From NCBI GenBank assembly GCA_036560145.1, contig DATBRV010000097.1, forward strand, positions 11,532-75,531: 64,000 nt of DNA. Direction: 5' to 3'. A program made the position numbers and the translations under genes. Origin of the DNA: DATBRV01 sp036560145. Lineage in GTDB: Bacteria > Myxococcota_A > UBA9160 > SMWR01. The stretch's first letter is position 1, and each line of letters opens with the position of its first letter. Of the stretch, positions 31,674 to 39,955 are shown in pieces. The notes under the pieces were generated by a model. It was not told the DNA's origin. It ran no database searches and saw only the letters and a list, made by a program, of their open reading frames with translations.

Positions 31674-32099
31674 GTGTTCTACAAGCACAACGACGAGCAC
31701 GTCGCCGCGGAAGAATTCGACGGCGAGTTCGTCCTGATCAATTTCGCGCGCGGCACCTACTTCAGTCTCCGACACGCCGCCGTGGACGTCTGGCGGCAGT
31801 TCCGGAACGGCGCGGATCCCGCCCTCGTGGCGAGGTGCATCCGCGACCGCTTCCCGGACGCGGGCGAGGACGCTCCCGCGGAGCTGAAGCGGTGCATCCA
31901 GGCTTTGATCGACGAGGATCTGCTCGTGGAAGCGGAGGCGCCGGGAGCGCCGGTGGAAGACTGGTCGTCCCAGGTCTGGGCGGCGCCCGCCGTCGAGGTG
32001 TACTCGGACCTCAAGGACCTGATCGTCCTCGACCCCGTCCACGAGGTCGACGCCAGCACCGGCTGGCCGCGCCGCGCGGCGGGCGGCGACGGCTTCTGA
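31674..32099 (+). CDS. PqqD-family peptide chaperone with a conserved-looking C-terminal tail
   Basis: A 141-residue protein. Residues 1 to about 88 are a PqqD/RRE-type winged-helix peptide-binding domain (EFDGEFVLINFARGTYFSL, VWRQFRNGADPALVARCI, LIDEDLLVEA). Residues about 95-141 are a separate tail, WAAPAVEVYSDLKDLIVLD then PVHEVD and GWP, too ordered in composition to be a linker. From memory similar YxDxxxLxLLDPxHEVD..GWP peptides accompany PqqD-like genes in other bacteria, so the tail may be the substrate peptide fused to its own chaperone. It begins at GTG and lies four bases before the HprK-like gene. It is the first gene of the HPr-rel-A-like run. Confidence 0.75.
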   Translation: MFYKHNDEHVAAEEFDGEFVLINFARGTYFSLRHAAVDVWRQFRNGADPALVARCIRDRFPDAGEDAPAELKRCIQALIDEDLLVEAEAPGAPVEDWSSQVWAAPAVEVYSDLKDLIVLDPVHEVDASTGWPRRAAGGDGF

Positions 32100-32103
32100 C
32101 CCG

Positions 32104-33186
32104 ATGCAGCTGGCGGCGCCCAGCGCTGGCGCGCAGATCGATCCGCAGGCCGCCGGGCTGTGCGCCGACGTGCTCGAGAGCGCCGAGCAGGCGAGCCGGG
32201 GCTCGGCGCCGGAGCAGGCCTTCCGTCTCTGCGACGCCCTCGTCACGCTGCGTGTGGCGGGCGGCGATTTCGAAGCGCATCTGACGCGCGCGCTGCGCCA
32301 CGCGGGCGCCCCGCCCGGCGGCGCAGCGGTTCCGGCGCTCCGGGTCTTCGCGCTGGACGGCCGCGCCGCGGCGGGTCGGCTGCCTCCGGTCTGGCCCTTC
32401 TCCTACGCAGATCAGCGTCATCTGGAGCGGCTGCACGTGTCCGCCGACCGGCGCGTCTACGTGAGGCTCGACGAGGACACGCGGACCTGGCAGGTCTTCG
32501 ATCGCGCGCGCCGGCGCGCCGCCATCTGGACCGAAGACGCCTCGCGGCTCCCCGATTGGGAGCAGTCGTTTCCGCTGCGAACGCTCCTGAACTGGCTGCT
32601 CGCCCCGTCGCCCGCGAGCCTCGCCCACGCGGCCGTGGTCTGCGACGGCGAGCGCGGGCTGCTGCTCGCGGGACCGGGCGGCTCGGGCAAGTCGACGACC
32701 ACCGTCGCCTGCCTCGAGATCGGCATGCAGACCTGCGGCGACGACTTCGTGGCGGTGACCGGCGGCGCCGCGCCGCGGGCGCACGCCCTCTTCGACACCG
32801 TCAAGCTCGACGAACGATCGCTGGCGCTCTTCCCGCACCTGGCGCCCCACGCGGTGGGTCCCGGCCCGGCCCGCGGGAGCAAGGCCCGCATCCATCTCTC
32901 CGAGCTGTGCCCGGCGCGACTGCGCCCCAGCTGTTCGCTCGCCGCGATCGTGGTGCCGCGCGTCGCCCCCGGCGAGCCGACGCGCGTGGCGCCGCTCGCG
33001 AAGACCGCGGCGCTGCGCGCGCTGGTGCCGAGCACCGTCTTCCTCACCCGCGGCGCGGAGCTCGAGACCGCCGCGAAGCTGGGCGCCCTGGTGCGGACCC
33101 TCCCGACCTGGGATCTGTGCATCGGAGGCGCCCCGGACGAGGCCGCGCGCGCGCTGCGAGCCCTGCTCGCGGAGGGCTCGCCGTGA
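32104..33186 (+). CDS. HprK-related serine kinase A
   Basis: A 360-residue protein whose C-terminal half is related to HPr kinase/phosphorylase. The P-loop GPGGSGKSTT holds Lys196; CGDDFVAV is the following metal/catalytic-like strand, as in HprK where a GDDxxxx motif follows. The N-terminal 180 residues are specific to this family (FSYADQRHLERLHVSADRRVYV). No HPr protein or PTS gene is in the window, so its target is not HPr; by position it could be the PqqD protein's tail or another small protein. This arrangement (PqqD-like, HprK-like, nucleotidyltransferase-like) is what I know as the HPr-rel-A system. Its stop overlaps the next gene as GTGA. Confidence 0.85.
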   Translation: MQLAAPSAGAQIDPQAAGLCADVLESAEQASRGSAPEQAFRLCDALVTLRVAGGDFEAHLTRALRHAGAPPGGAAVPALRVFALDGRAAAGRLPPVWPFSYADQRHLERLHVSADRRVYVRLDEDTRTWQVFDRARRRAAIWTEDASRLPDWEQSFPLRTLLNWLLAPSPASLAHAAVVCDGERGLLLAGPGGSGKSTTTVACLEIGMQTCGDDFVAVTGGAAPRAHALFDTVKLDERSLALFPHLAPHAVGPGPARGSKARIHLSELCPARLRPSCSLAAIVVPRVAPGEPTRVAPLAKTAALRALVPSTVFLTRGAELETAAKLGALVRTLPTWDLCIGGAPDEAARALRALLAEGSP

Positions 33187-33947
33187 GCCGCGACGCCCTC
33201 TCCTTGATCGTTCCGAACCGCGACATGGCGCCCTTCCTCTCCGACGCGCTGGAGTCGATCGCCCGGCAGCAGACCCCCGTGAAGGAGATCCTCCTGATCG
33301 ACGCGGGGACGACCCAGGAGAGTGTCGCCATCGCAGCGCAATGGAGGGAGCGGGGTCTTCCGATCGAGGTGATCGCGGCGCCCGGAGCGAATCCGGCGCA
33401 GGCGCGCAACGCCGGCCTCGCGAAGGCGACCGGCGACGTGATCGGATTTCTCGACGCGGACGACCTGTTTCCGACGGGCAAGCTCGCCTCCCAGCTCGGG
33501 CGCCTCGCGGGCTCGCCGCGAGTCGACGTGGTCTCCGGAATCATCACCTCCTTCGATCGTCTCGACCCCGCGACGCTGGCGCCGGCGGCGAGCAGCCGCA
33601 TCGAGATGCAGACGGGCGTGAACCTGGGCGCCTGCTTGATCCGCCGGCAGGTGTTCGACCGGATCGGTGTCCTGGACGAGACGCAGCTCTACGCCGAGGA
33701 CACCGACTTCATCCTGCGGATCTTCGAGGCCCGGATTCCGGTGACGGCGCTCCGGCGGGAAGTGCTCTACTACCGGCGTCACCTCGAGTCCCTGATGGCC
33801 CAGGCGAACGATCGCAAGCAGCGTGATTTCCACCGAGCCATCGCCCGATCGATCAAGCGGCGCTCCGCGCTCGGCCTGCGCGGAAATCTCCCGAACATGC
33901 AGGACCTGCTCGAGCCGGCTGCGCTCGGGAATCAGCGAAACGCATGA
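33183..33947 (+). CDS. GT2-family glycosyltransferase
   Basis: A 254-residue family 2 glycosyltransferase (GT-A fold). It starts at GTG overlapping the kinase stop (GTGA). Motifs are LSLIVPNRDMAPFLSDALES, ILLIDAGTT, ARNAGLAKATGDVIGFLDADD with the DxD metal site, and CLIRRQVFDRIGVLDE. There are no membrane spans, so it works on the cytoplasmic side on a lipid-linked or protein acceptor. It overlaps the next GT2 gene as ATGA. Coupling to the kinase gene suggests that glycosylation is part of the same pathway. Confidence 0.9.
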   Translation: MSRDALSLIVPNRDMAPFLSDALESIARQQTPVKEILLIDAGTTQESVAIAAQWRERGLPIEVIAAPGANPAQARNAGLAKATGDVIGFLDADDLFPTGKLASQLGRLAGSPRVDVVSGIITSFDRLDPATLAPAASSRIEMQTGVNLGACLIRRQVFDRIGVLDETQLYAEDTDFILRIFEARIPVTALRREVLYYRRHLESLMAQANDRKQRDFHRAIARSIKRRSALGLRGNLPNMQDLLEPAALGNQRNA

Positions 33948-34639
33948 GCATCTCCGTCGTGATTCCGGCCTGGAATGCCGCCTCCACCGTCGGCGAAACG
34001 CTCGCGAGCGTCGCGGAGCAGCGGCCCTGCCCCGACGAGATCATCGTGGTGGACGACGGATCGACCGACGGCACCCCCGAAGTCTGCCGCCGCGCCCACG
34101 CCGGCGTGCGCGTCCTCTCGCAGGCGCGGTCCGGCGCCGCCGCGGCGCTCAACCGCGGAATCGAGGCGGGCCGCTCGTCGCTGCTGGCATTCCTCGACGC
34201 AGACGACCGCTGGTCCGCCGGAAAGCTCGCGCTCCAGCTCGGGTGGCTCGAGCGCCTTCCCGGCGTCGATGGGATCCTCGGCCGGATGGAGACGTATCTG
34301 TGCCCCAGCCTCGGCGCCGAGGACGCGGCCCGCTATCGCCTGCCGGACGCGCCGCAGACGGCATGGAGCACCGGAGCGCTGCTGGTGCGCCGGGACGCCT
34401 TCGAGCGGGTGGGGCCCTTCGCCGAGGAGCTGGTGGTGGGATTCGCGATCGACTGGTTCGATCGCGCGCGCGCCGCGGGCCTCCGGCTGGCGATTCCCGA
34501 GGAGACGGTGCTGTACCGGAGGATCCGCCCCGGCAGCCTCTCCCACCGCAGCCCCCCCAAGAATCGGGCCTATCTCGAGGTGGCGAGGCGGGCTCTACTA
34601 CGCCGGAGGGTGTCGTCCCACGACACCCCGGGCGGCTGA
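33944..34639 (+). CDS. GT2-family glycosyltransferase
   Basis: A 231-residue family 2 glycosyltransferase with ISVVIPAWNAASTVGETLAS, IIVVDDGSTDGTPEV, ALNRGIEAGRSSLLAFLDADD and ALLVRRDAFERVGPF. It overlaps the preceding GT2 gene by four bases and is clearly related to it in layout, though the two are diverged, so each may add a different sugar. The C-terminus (NRAYLEVARRALLRRRV) is basic and could bind membranes. The nucleotidyltransferase gene follows after eight bases. Confidence 0.9.
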   Translation: MSISVVIPAWNAASTVGETLASVAEQRPCPDEIIVVDDGSTDGTPEVCRRAHAGVRVLSQARSGAAAALNRGIEAGRSSLLAFLDADDRWSAGKLALQLGWLERLPGVDGILGRMETYLCPSLGAEDAARYRLPDAPQTAWSTGALLVRRDAFERVGPFAEELVVGFAIDWFDRARAAGLRLAIPEETVLYRRIRPGSLSHRSPPKNRAYLEVARRALLRRRVSSHDTPGG

Positions 34640-34647
34640 CGCGCGGC

Positions 34648-36048
34648 ATGCGCTGGCGAAGGCGACGCGAGCCCACCCTCGACCTGCTGCACGCGGCGGT
34701 GTCGGAGCCGGAGATTGCGCGCGCGGCGTGGAGCCGCTGGAGCCTGGGCCGCTCGCTCGACGACGTGAGCTGGAAGGAGCTCCGCCTGCTCGGCGCCGTC
34801 GCTGGCAGAAGCCAGCTGCTGGAGGTGGCGCCGGACCAGCGCCCCCGCCTCGACGGAATCCGCCGCTTCATCTGGACGCGCACCCAGCTGAAGCTGGCCG
34901 CGGCGCTTCCCGTCCTGCGCCGGCTGGGCGCTGCGGACGTCCCCTTCTGCCTGCTCAAGGGCGCCGCGTTGATCGCCGGGGGCCACCTCGCGGCCGGCGA
35001 GCGCTTCATCCGCGACGTGGACGTGCTGGCGCCGCGCAGCCGCCTCGCCGAAGCGGTCGAGATCCTGCTCGCGGCCGGCTGGAAGCCGGAGCACTACGCC
35101 TCGCTGGAGGAGATCTTCTCGTTGGGCTTTCCCCGGTGTCACGCGCTGGCGTTCCGCGGCCCCGAGAATCCCGACGACCAGATCGACCTCCACCTCTCTT
35201 CCCTCGAGCTGAGCCGGTTCCCGAAGAGCGACGACGGGCTCTGGTCGCGCGCCCGCGAGGCGCGGCTCTTCGGCCTCCCGGCTCGCGTCCCCGCTCCCGA
35301 GGATCTGCTCTGCACCGCGCTGGTCCATAGCTATCTCTCGGACCGCGCGGAGGAGCACGACTGGGCGGTGGACGCCGTGGCGCTCTCGCGGCGCGCCGGC
35401 TTCGATTGGTCGATCCTGGCGCGCGAGGCGCATCGGCGCGGGGTCGACGCCCTGGTCTGCGCGCGCCTCGAGTCGCTGCGTGCGATGCGCGCGCTCGCCC
35501 TGCCGCCGGGCTTGCTGGAGCAGCTGTCCGGTTCTCGACCCGACGCGGATCTGCGCCGCGAGCTCGGCGTCCTCGCGCGCGCCAAGCCGTGGCGCGTTGG
35601 GGCGGAACGCCGCGTCCGCAGTGCGGCGCGGGCGGTTCGCGCGCGGCGCCAGCTGGAGCTTGCAGGCGGAGCGTTCGCCGAGGAGAAGTCTCCCTTCCCG
35701 GCCCCCTACGCCTGGCTGCGCCTCGACGCGCCCCTGCCGGCGGCATTCCCGTCGTCCGGAACACCGATCCCGGTCGAGCTCCGCGGCAGGATCCTGAACG
35801 CCCGCGCGCGCTCGCCGATCCCGTTCCGCCTCTACTGCGGGTCCGTGCGGCTGGCCGAGGGCCGCACCCGTCCGGAGCGGTCGCCGGGGCAGGGCGGCGT
35901 GCACCGGATTCGCGTGTCCGCCCGGATCGACCCCGCCGTCGCGGCCGCGGAAGGCCGCCCGCCGCTCAGCCTCTACTTCGGCCGGCGCAGCCGCGCCAGC
36001 TCGCAGCTCGGACCCGACGCGGTCCTCGGGATCGACTCCGTGCGCTGA
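34648..36048 (+). CDS. Nucleotidyltransferase-fold protein (NTP_transf_5-like)
   Basis: A 466-residue protein. Residues about 80-300 match the uncharacterised nucleotidyltransferase family often seen near PqqD/HprK-like genes: PFCLLKGAALIAGG, then RFIRDVDVLAP with the D-x-D metal pair, and IDLHLSSLELS supplying a further acidic residue. The last 150 residues are beta-rich (PIPVELRGRILNARARSPIP) and not familiar. Its chemical role is unknown; transfer of a nucleotide or related group to a protein or peptide of the same system is a guess. Starts at ATG 34648; end of the run of co-oriented genes. Confidence 0.78.
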   Translation: MRWRRRREPTLDLLHAAVSEPEIARAAWSRWSLGRSLDDVSWKELRLLGAVAGRSQLLEVAPDQRPRLDGIRRFIWTRTQLKLAAALPVLRRLGAADVPFCLLKGAALIAGGHLAAGERFIRDVDVLAPRSRLAEAVEILLAAGWKPEHYASLEEIFSLGFPRCHALAFRGPENPDDQIDLHLSSLELSRFPKSDDGLWSRAREARLFGLPARVPAPEDLLCTALVHSYLSDRAEEHDWAVDAVALSRRAGFDWSILAREAHRRGVDALVCARLESLRAMRALALPPGLLEQLSGSRPDADLRRELGVLARAKPWRVGAERRVRSAARAVRARRQLELAGGAFAEEKSPFPAPYAWLRLDAPLPAAFPSSGTPIPVELRGRILNARARSPIPFRLYCGSVRLAEGRTRPERSPGQGGVHRIRVSARIDPAVAAAEGRPPLSLYFGRRSRASSQLGPDAVLGIDSVR

Positions 36049-36137
36049 GCCGGGTGCGGGACGCGTCCCCTTGGAGCCCTACCCCCGCTTCGTGATAGGG
36101 TGGTTCCCCGCCCGCCGGGGCCGCCGGGAGGTCGAGC

Positions 36138-38342
36138 GTGTTGGTGGAGCTCCTGCTGCTGCTCTTCATCGGCGGATCGGCGGGGCTCGCCTGGAACATC
36201 GTCCGGCGTCCCAGCAGCGGGCCGGCGACCTATTGGGTGACGGGCTGGCTGGCGGCCGGAGCTGGCGGGATTCTCGGCGTGCTCCGCGACGCCTATCCGA
36301 ATCTGCACCTGCTCTCCTATCCGCTGGGCTCGCTCTTCCCGGCGCTGCTGCTGGCGGGCGCCTACACGCTGGCCTCGCGCCCGATTCCCGGCTGGCTGTT
36401 CCCGGTCGCGCTGTGCCTGGGAATGATGCGAGCGGCGCTCGCCGCCCTGGGCCTCTCGGAGATCGCGTACGCCGCGGCGCTCGCGATCGAGCCGCCCGCC
36501 GTGTTGATGGCGGCCTGGCTCGTCCACCGCGCAACGCCGCCGACGGACGCCGTCCTCTCCCAGCGCCTGCTCGCGCCTTCCATGCTGGTGCTCGCCGCGG
36601 TGGGCGTGGTGCACGACGCATGGCTGATCCACGCTTCGCAGATTCCTCCCGGCCTGCTCGCGATGTGGACGGCGGCGGTGCCGCCTCTCTTCGGCATCCA
36701 GATCTACGCGGAATGGGAGCGCGGACGGCGCGCGCTACAGCGCGCACGCGACGAGCTCGAAGAGCGGGTGGCGGCGCGGACCGCGGAGCTGGCGCAGAGC
36801 GAGGAACGCTACCGCGTGGTCTCCGAGCTGGGCTCGGATCTCGGCTTCGGCTTTCGCATCGATCTCGACGATCACATGTACGATGGCTGGGTCACCGACG
36901 CCTACTCGCGCATCACCGGCTACACGCTCGAAGAGCTGAAGGGCACCGGGTGGCTCCGGCTGATCCACCCCGAGGATCAGGAGCTGCTCCGCCGGCAGTT
37001 CTCGGCGATTCTCACCGGTCAGGCCCGCGAGCTGGAGGTGCGGCTCGTCACCAAATCGGGACGCGTCGTGATCGCCCATTCGCGTCTCGCCGTGAAGCGC
37101 GAGCCGGGTGGCTCGACCTTCCGCGTGATGGGCGCTGCCCGCGACATCACCGAGGAGAGACGAGCCGAGGAGGAGCGGCGGAAGCTCGAGCTCCAGGTGC
37201 TGGAAGCCCAGCGGCTCGAGAGCCTCGCCATGCTCACGGGCGGCGTGGCGCACGACTTCAACAACCTGCTGGCGGTGATCCTCGGCAACAGCCGGATGGC
37301 GGCGACGGACGCGCCTCCCGATTCGCCGCTCCATCTGCGGCTCGCGCGGATCCGGGCCGCCGCAGAGCACGGCGCCGGGCTCACCGAGCAGATGCTCGCG
37401 TACTCCGGGAGGTCCGGCGTCACGCTCAAGCCGCTCGATCTGTCCGACCTCGTCGAAGAGATGATGGATCTGCTGCGCGCGTCGATCTCGGAGCGATGCC
37501 GGCTCGAGCTCGATCTGTCGCCGCGCACGCCGGTCGAAGGCGACGGCACGCAGATCCGGCAGGTCGTGCTGAATCTCGTCACGAACGCGAGCGAGGCGCT
37601 CGTCGGCGGAGTCGGCGCGCTGCTCGTGCGCACGGGGCTCGTCGTACACAGCGCGGAGGACCTGGCCGGCGCGGTCGGCACGGACCGTCCCCGCCCGGGC
37701 GCCTACGCCTTTCTCGAGGTCTCCGACGACGGCCAGGGCATGGACGCGACCACGCAAGCGCGGGTCTTCGAGCCGTTCTTCACCACCAAATTCTCGGGCC
37801 GGGGCCTGGGTCTCGCGGCGGTGCTCGGAATCGTGCGGACGCATGGCGGCGTGGTGCAGATCCGCAGCGCGGTCGGGATGGGCACCCGCGTACGCGTGTT
37901 GATTCCGGAATTGCGCGGCGATTTCGCGGCCGCCGAGCGTGCGCCCAGGACCCGCAGCCCGGAGCGGCGCCGCGGCACGATCCTGGTCGTGGACGACCAG
38001 GACGACGTGGTGGAAGTGGCGCAGGCGTTCCTGGAGCGGGCCGGCCACCGCGTCGTCACGGCGGGCGGCGGCCGGGCCGCGATCGAGACCTTCCGGGAGC
38101 GCGGCCACGAGATCGACGCGGTGCTGCTCGATCTCGCCATGCCCGACACCACCGGCGAAGAGGTGCTGCTCGAGATCCAGCGCATCCGCTCCGACGTGCG
38201 CGTGATCATCGCCACGGGGTACTCCGCGCAAGCGGCGGCGGAACGCCTCGCCTCGCTCGGAGTCGTCGGCTTCGTGCGCAAGCCCTACCAGCCCGAGGAG
38301 ATCCTGGAGCAGATCGGGCGGGCGCTGGCGGTTCGGGTCTGA
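36138..38342 (+). CDS. Membrane hybrid sensor histidine kinase (PAS, HisKA, HATPase, receiver)
   Basis: A 734-residue kinase. Six or so membrane spans fill residues 1-195, a coiled segment follows (RARDELEERVAARTAELAQ), then a PAS domain (about 225-340; ITGYTLEELKGTGW), a dimerisation domain with the phospho-accepting His in GGVAHDFNNLL, the ATPase domain (NLVTNASEAL, VSDDGQGMD, FTTKFSGRGLGLA) and a C-terminal receiver (VVDDQDDVVE, LLDLAMPD, FVRKPYQ). No separate DNA-binding regulator adjoins it, so the output is unknown. GTG start with GGGAGG upstream. It converges on the OmpA gene. Confidence 0.92.
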   Translation: MLVELLLLLFIGGSAGLAWNIVRRPSSGPATYWVTGWLAAGAGGILGVLRDAYPNLHLLSYPLGSLFPALLLAGAYTLASRPIPGWLFPVALCLGMMRAALAALGLSEIAYAAALAIEPPAVLMAAWLVHRATPPTDAVLSQRLLAPSMLVLAAVGVVHDAWLIHASQIPPGLLAMWTAAVPPLFGIQIYAEWERGRRALQRARDELEERVAARTAELAQSEERYRVVSELGSDLGFGFRIDLDDHMYDGWVTDAYSRITGYTLEELKGTGWLRLIHPEDQELLRRQFSAILTGQARELEVRLVTKSGRVVIAHSRLAVKREPGGSTFRVMGAARDITEERRAEEERRKLELQVLEAQRLESLAMLTGGVAHDFNNLLAVILGNSRMAATDAPPDSPLHLRLARIRAAAEHGAGLTEQMLAYSGRSGVTLKPLDLSDLVEEMMDLLRASISERCRLELDLSPRTPVEGDGTQIRQVVLNLVTNASEALVGGVGALLVRTGLVVHSAEDLAGAVGTDRPRPGAYAFLEVSDDGQGMDATTQARVFEPFFTTKFSGRGLGLAAVLGIVRTHGGVVQIRSAVGMGTRVRVLIPELRGDFAAAERAPRTRSPERRRGTILVVDDQDDVVEVAQAFLERAGHRVVTAGGGRAAIETFRERGHEIDAVLLDLAMPDTTGEEVLLEIQRIRSDVRVIIATGYSAQAAAERLASLGVVGFVRKPYQPEEILEQIGRALAVRV

Positions 38343-38352
38343 GCCGCGCGCG

Positions 38353-39201
38353 CTAGCGGTAGGCGCCCACGCCGGTCGCCCGCACCTCGATCTCGACCCG
38401 CCGATTGCTCATGCGGCCGACGCTGGTGGTGTTGCTCGCCACCGGGCTCGCGTCGCCGTAGCCGGCCATCTCGATGCGCTGCGAGCCCACGCCCTGGCGG
38501 ACCAGGTAGGTTCGGACGGTCTCGGCGCGCTTCCGGGACAGCTCCTCGTTCTGGAGCGGGCTGCCCGTCGAGTCCGTGTAACCCGCGACCACGACCTGCG
38601 CCATCGGCGTGTTGCGGAGCACCTTCGCGACTTCCTGGAGGCGCACGGTCGCGGGCCTCGAGAGCTGCGCGGATCCGACGGCGAAGAGCATGTCGTCGGG
38701 AAATCGGACGACCAGCGCGCCCGCGCGCCGCTCGATCACGGCGCCCGGGATGCGGTCGAGCTGGTAGGCCTCCTCCGACAGATAGCTGTCGCTGAAGCCG
38801 TAGGCGCGGCCCGGCTCGGACTCGAAGTACTCCCAGGTGAACTCGGGCTGGAGCACCGGCTCGAAGTTGGCCGGCGCCGGGAAGGGCGCCGTCACGAACT
38901 CGTAGACTCCGACCAGCTCGCGCGCGACCAGCTTTCCGAGGCCCACGGCGAGGCCGATCGTGACGCCCGAGAAGACGCCGTTGGTCCGCGTCTCCTGGAC
39001 GATGTTGCCGGGGACCTCGAGTACGCCGAGCGTCATGCCCGCGAGCCCCCGGCCGGCCTTGCGGGCCGCCGTGTACTCCTGGGCGCTGCTCCCGGACGGC
39101 AGCAGCAGCGCGGAAAGTCCGAGGGAGAGGAGCGTCGCACGGGCTGCGGAGCGAACGTCGGGCCTGCTGACTCGATTCGGTGACGGACGCTGCGAGTGCA
39201 T
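38353..39201 (-). CDS. TIGR04073-like domain fused to an OmpA C-terminal domain
   Basis: A 282-residue exported protein. I chose ATG 39201, which has AGGAG upstream and precedes a signal peptide (ATLLSLGLSALLLPSGSSA). The next ~100 residues (RKAGRGLAGMTLGVLEVPGN, GVYEFVTAPFPAP, VLQPEFTWEY) resemble the exosortase-system-associated TIGR04073 domain. The C-terminal ~110 residues are an OmpA peptidoglycan-binding domain (LFAVGSAQLS, AGYTDSTGS, LSRKRAETVRTYLVRQGV, GRMSNRRVEI). It should sit in the periplasm or outer membrane, bound to peptidoglycan. No exosortase gene is in the window. Confidence 0.82.
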   Translation of the reverse strand: MHSQRPSPNRVSRPDVRSAARATLLSLGLSALLLPSGSSAQEYTAARKAGRGLAGMTLGVLEVPGNIVQETRTNGVFSGVTIGLAVGLGKLVARELVGVYEFVTAPFPAPANFEPVLQPEFTWEYFESEPGRAYGFSDSYLSEEAYQLDRIPGAVIERRAGALVVRFPDDMLFAVGSAQLSRPATVRLQEVAKVLRNTPMAQVVVAGYTDSTGSPLQNEELSRKRAETVRTYLVRQGVGSQRIEMAGYGDASPVASNTTSVGRMSNRRVEIEVRATGVGAYR

Positions 39202-39381
39202 CGTGGCTCTCCTGTGTGGGGTGCCAATTCTACAGGGAGAATCCGTCGGAACTGCAAGTTTCGATGCGCCGGACCGGCAGGATTGCATCATACGCGTGCA
39301 AGTGTCCGGCAACTCGCCGGGTAGATCGCGGCGCCGCGTGCCTCTGCGCCGCTCCGCTCAACGGGAAGGGGATTCGAGCCG

Positions 39382-39951
39382 ATGCTGGCTCGAATGGACC
39401 TGGTCCTGATTCCGTTGTTCCTGATTGGTGTGGGCGCGCTCGCGTGGAGCGTCCAGGCGCGGCGCGCGGCGGAGCGCCCCGCTCCGCGTCCGGCCCCTGC
39501 CTCCGAGGCTGGGAAGATCGAGGTCAGCGAAGCCGCGGCGCCCGTCGCGGCGGTTCGCGCGCCCGTCGCGGCGCCCCGTGCCGTGCGTCTCCCCGCGCCG
39601 GCGCTTCGCGCCAGCGTCCCGGAGCCGGCTCCGGCGGAGCGCCGCAAGCACCCGCGGATCCGAAGCGACCAGACCTTCACGGTCACGCCCTTCGCGGGCC
39701 GGGCGGTGATGGCGCAGTGCTGCGATCTGTCGGCGGGCGGGATGCGGTTCGGAATCGTGGGCTGCGCGCTGCGCCCGGGCGATCTGGTGCGGGTCACGTT
39801 CAACGTCGGAGCCGAGACGGTCGGGGCGATCGGATCCGTGCTGAGGATCAAGGAGCTCGACCCGATTACGACGGAGGTCTCGCTCGAGTTCGTGCGGCTG
39901 GATCCCGGGGCGGCGCAGCTGATCGAGCAGGCGTTCGAGGACGGGGTCTGA
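39382..39951 (+). CDS. Membrane-anchored PilZ-domain protein
   Basis: A 189-residue protein: one N-terminal membrane span (MDLVLIPLFLIGVGALAWSV), an Ala/Pro-rich linker (about residues 35-85), then a PilZ domain with the c-di-GMP-binding arginine motif ERRKHPRIR and DLSAGGMRFG. It should read the messenger controlled by HD-GYP or GGDEF enzymes. Two nearby ATGs (39382, 39397) are possible starts; the second begins at the membrane span. It converges on a second PilZ gene with four bases between stops. Confidence 0.85.
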   Translation: MLARMDLVLIPLFLIGVGALAWSVQARRAAERPAPRPAPASEAGKIEVSEAAAPVAAVRAPVAAPRAVRLPAPALRASVPEPAPAERRKHPRIRSDQTFTVTPFAGRAVMAQCCDLSAGGMRFGIVGCALRPGDLVRVTFNVGAETVGAIGSVLRIKELDPITTEVSLEFVRLDPGAAQLIEQAFEDGV

Positions 39952-39955
39952 GCGC

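Noticed and set aside
32104..33186. True HPr kinase of a PTS
   Set aside because: Only the P-loop half is related, the N-terminal half differs, and no HPr or PTS gene is present nearby.
29400..36048. Lasso-peptide biosynthetic cluster
   Set aside because: PqqD-like, HprK-like and nucleotidyltransferase-like genes also occur there, but no B2 protease, asparagine-synthetase-like cyclase or precursor gene is visible.
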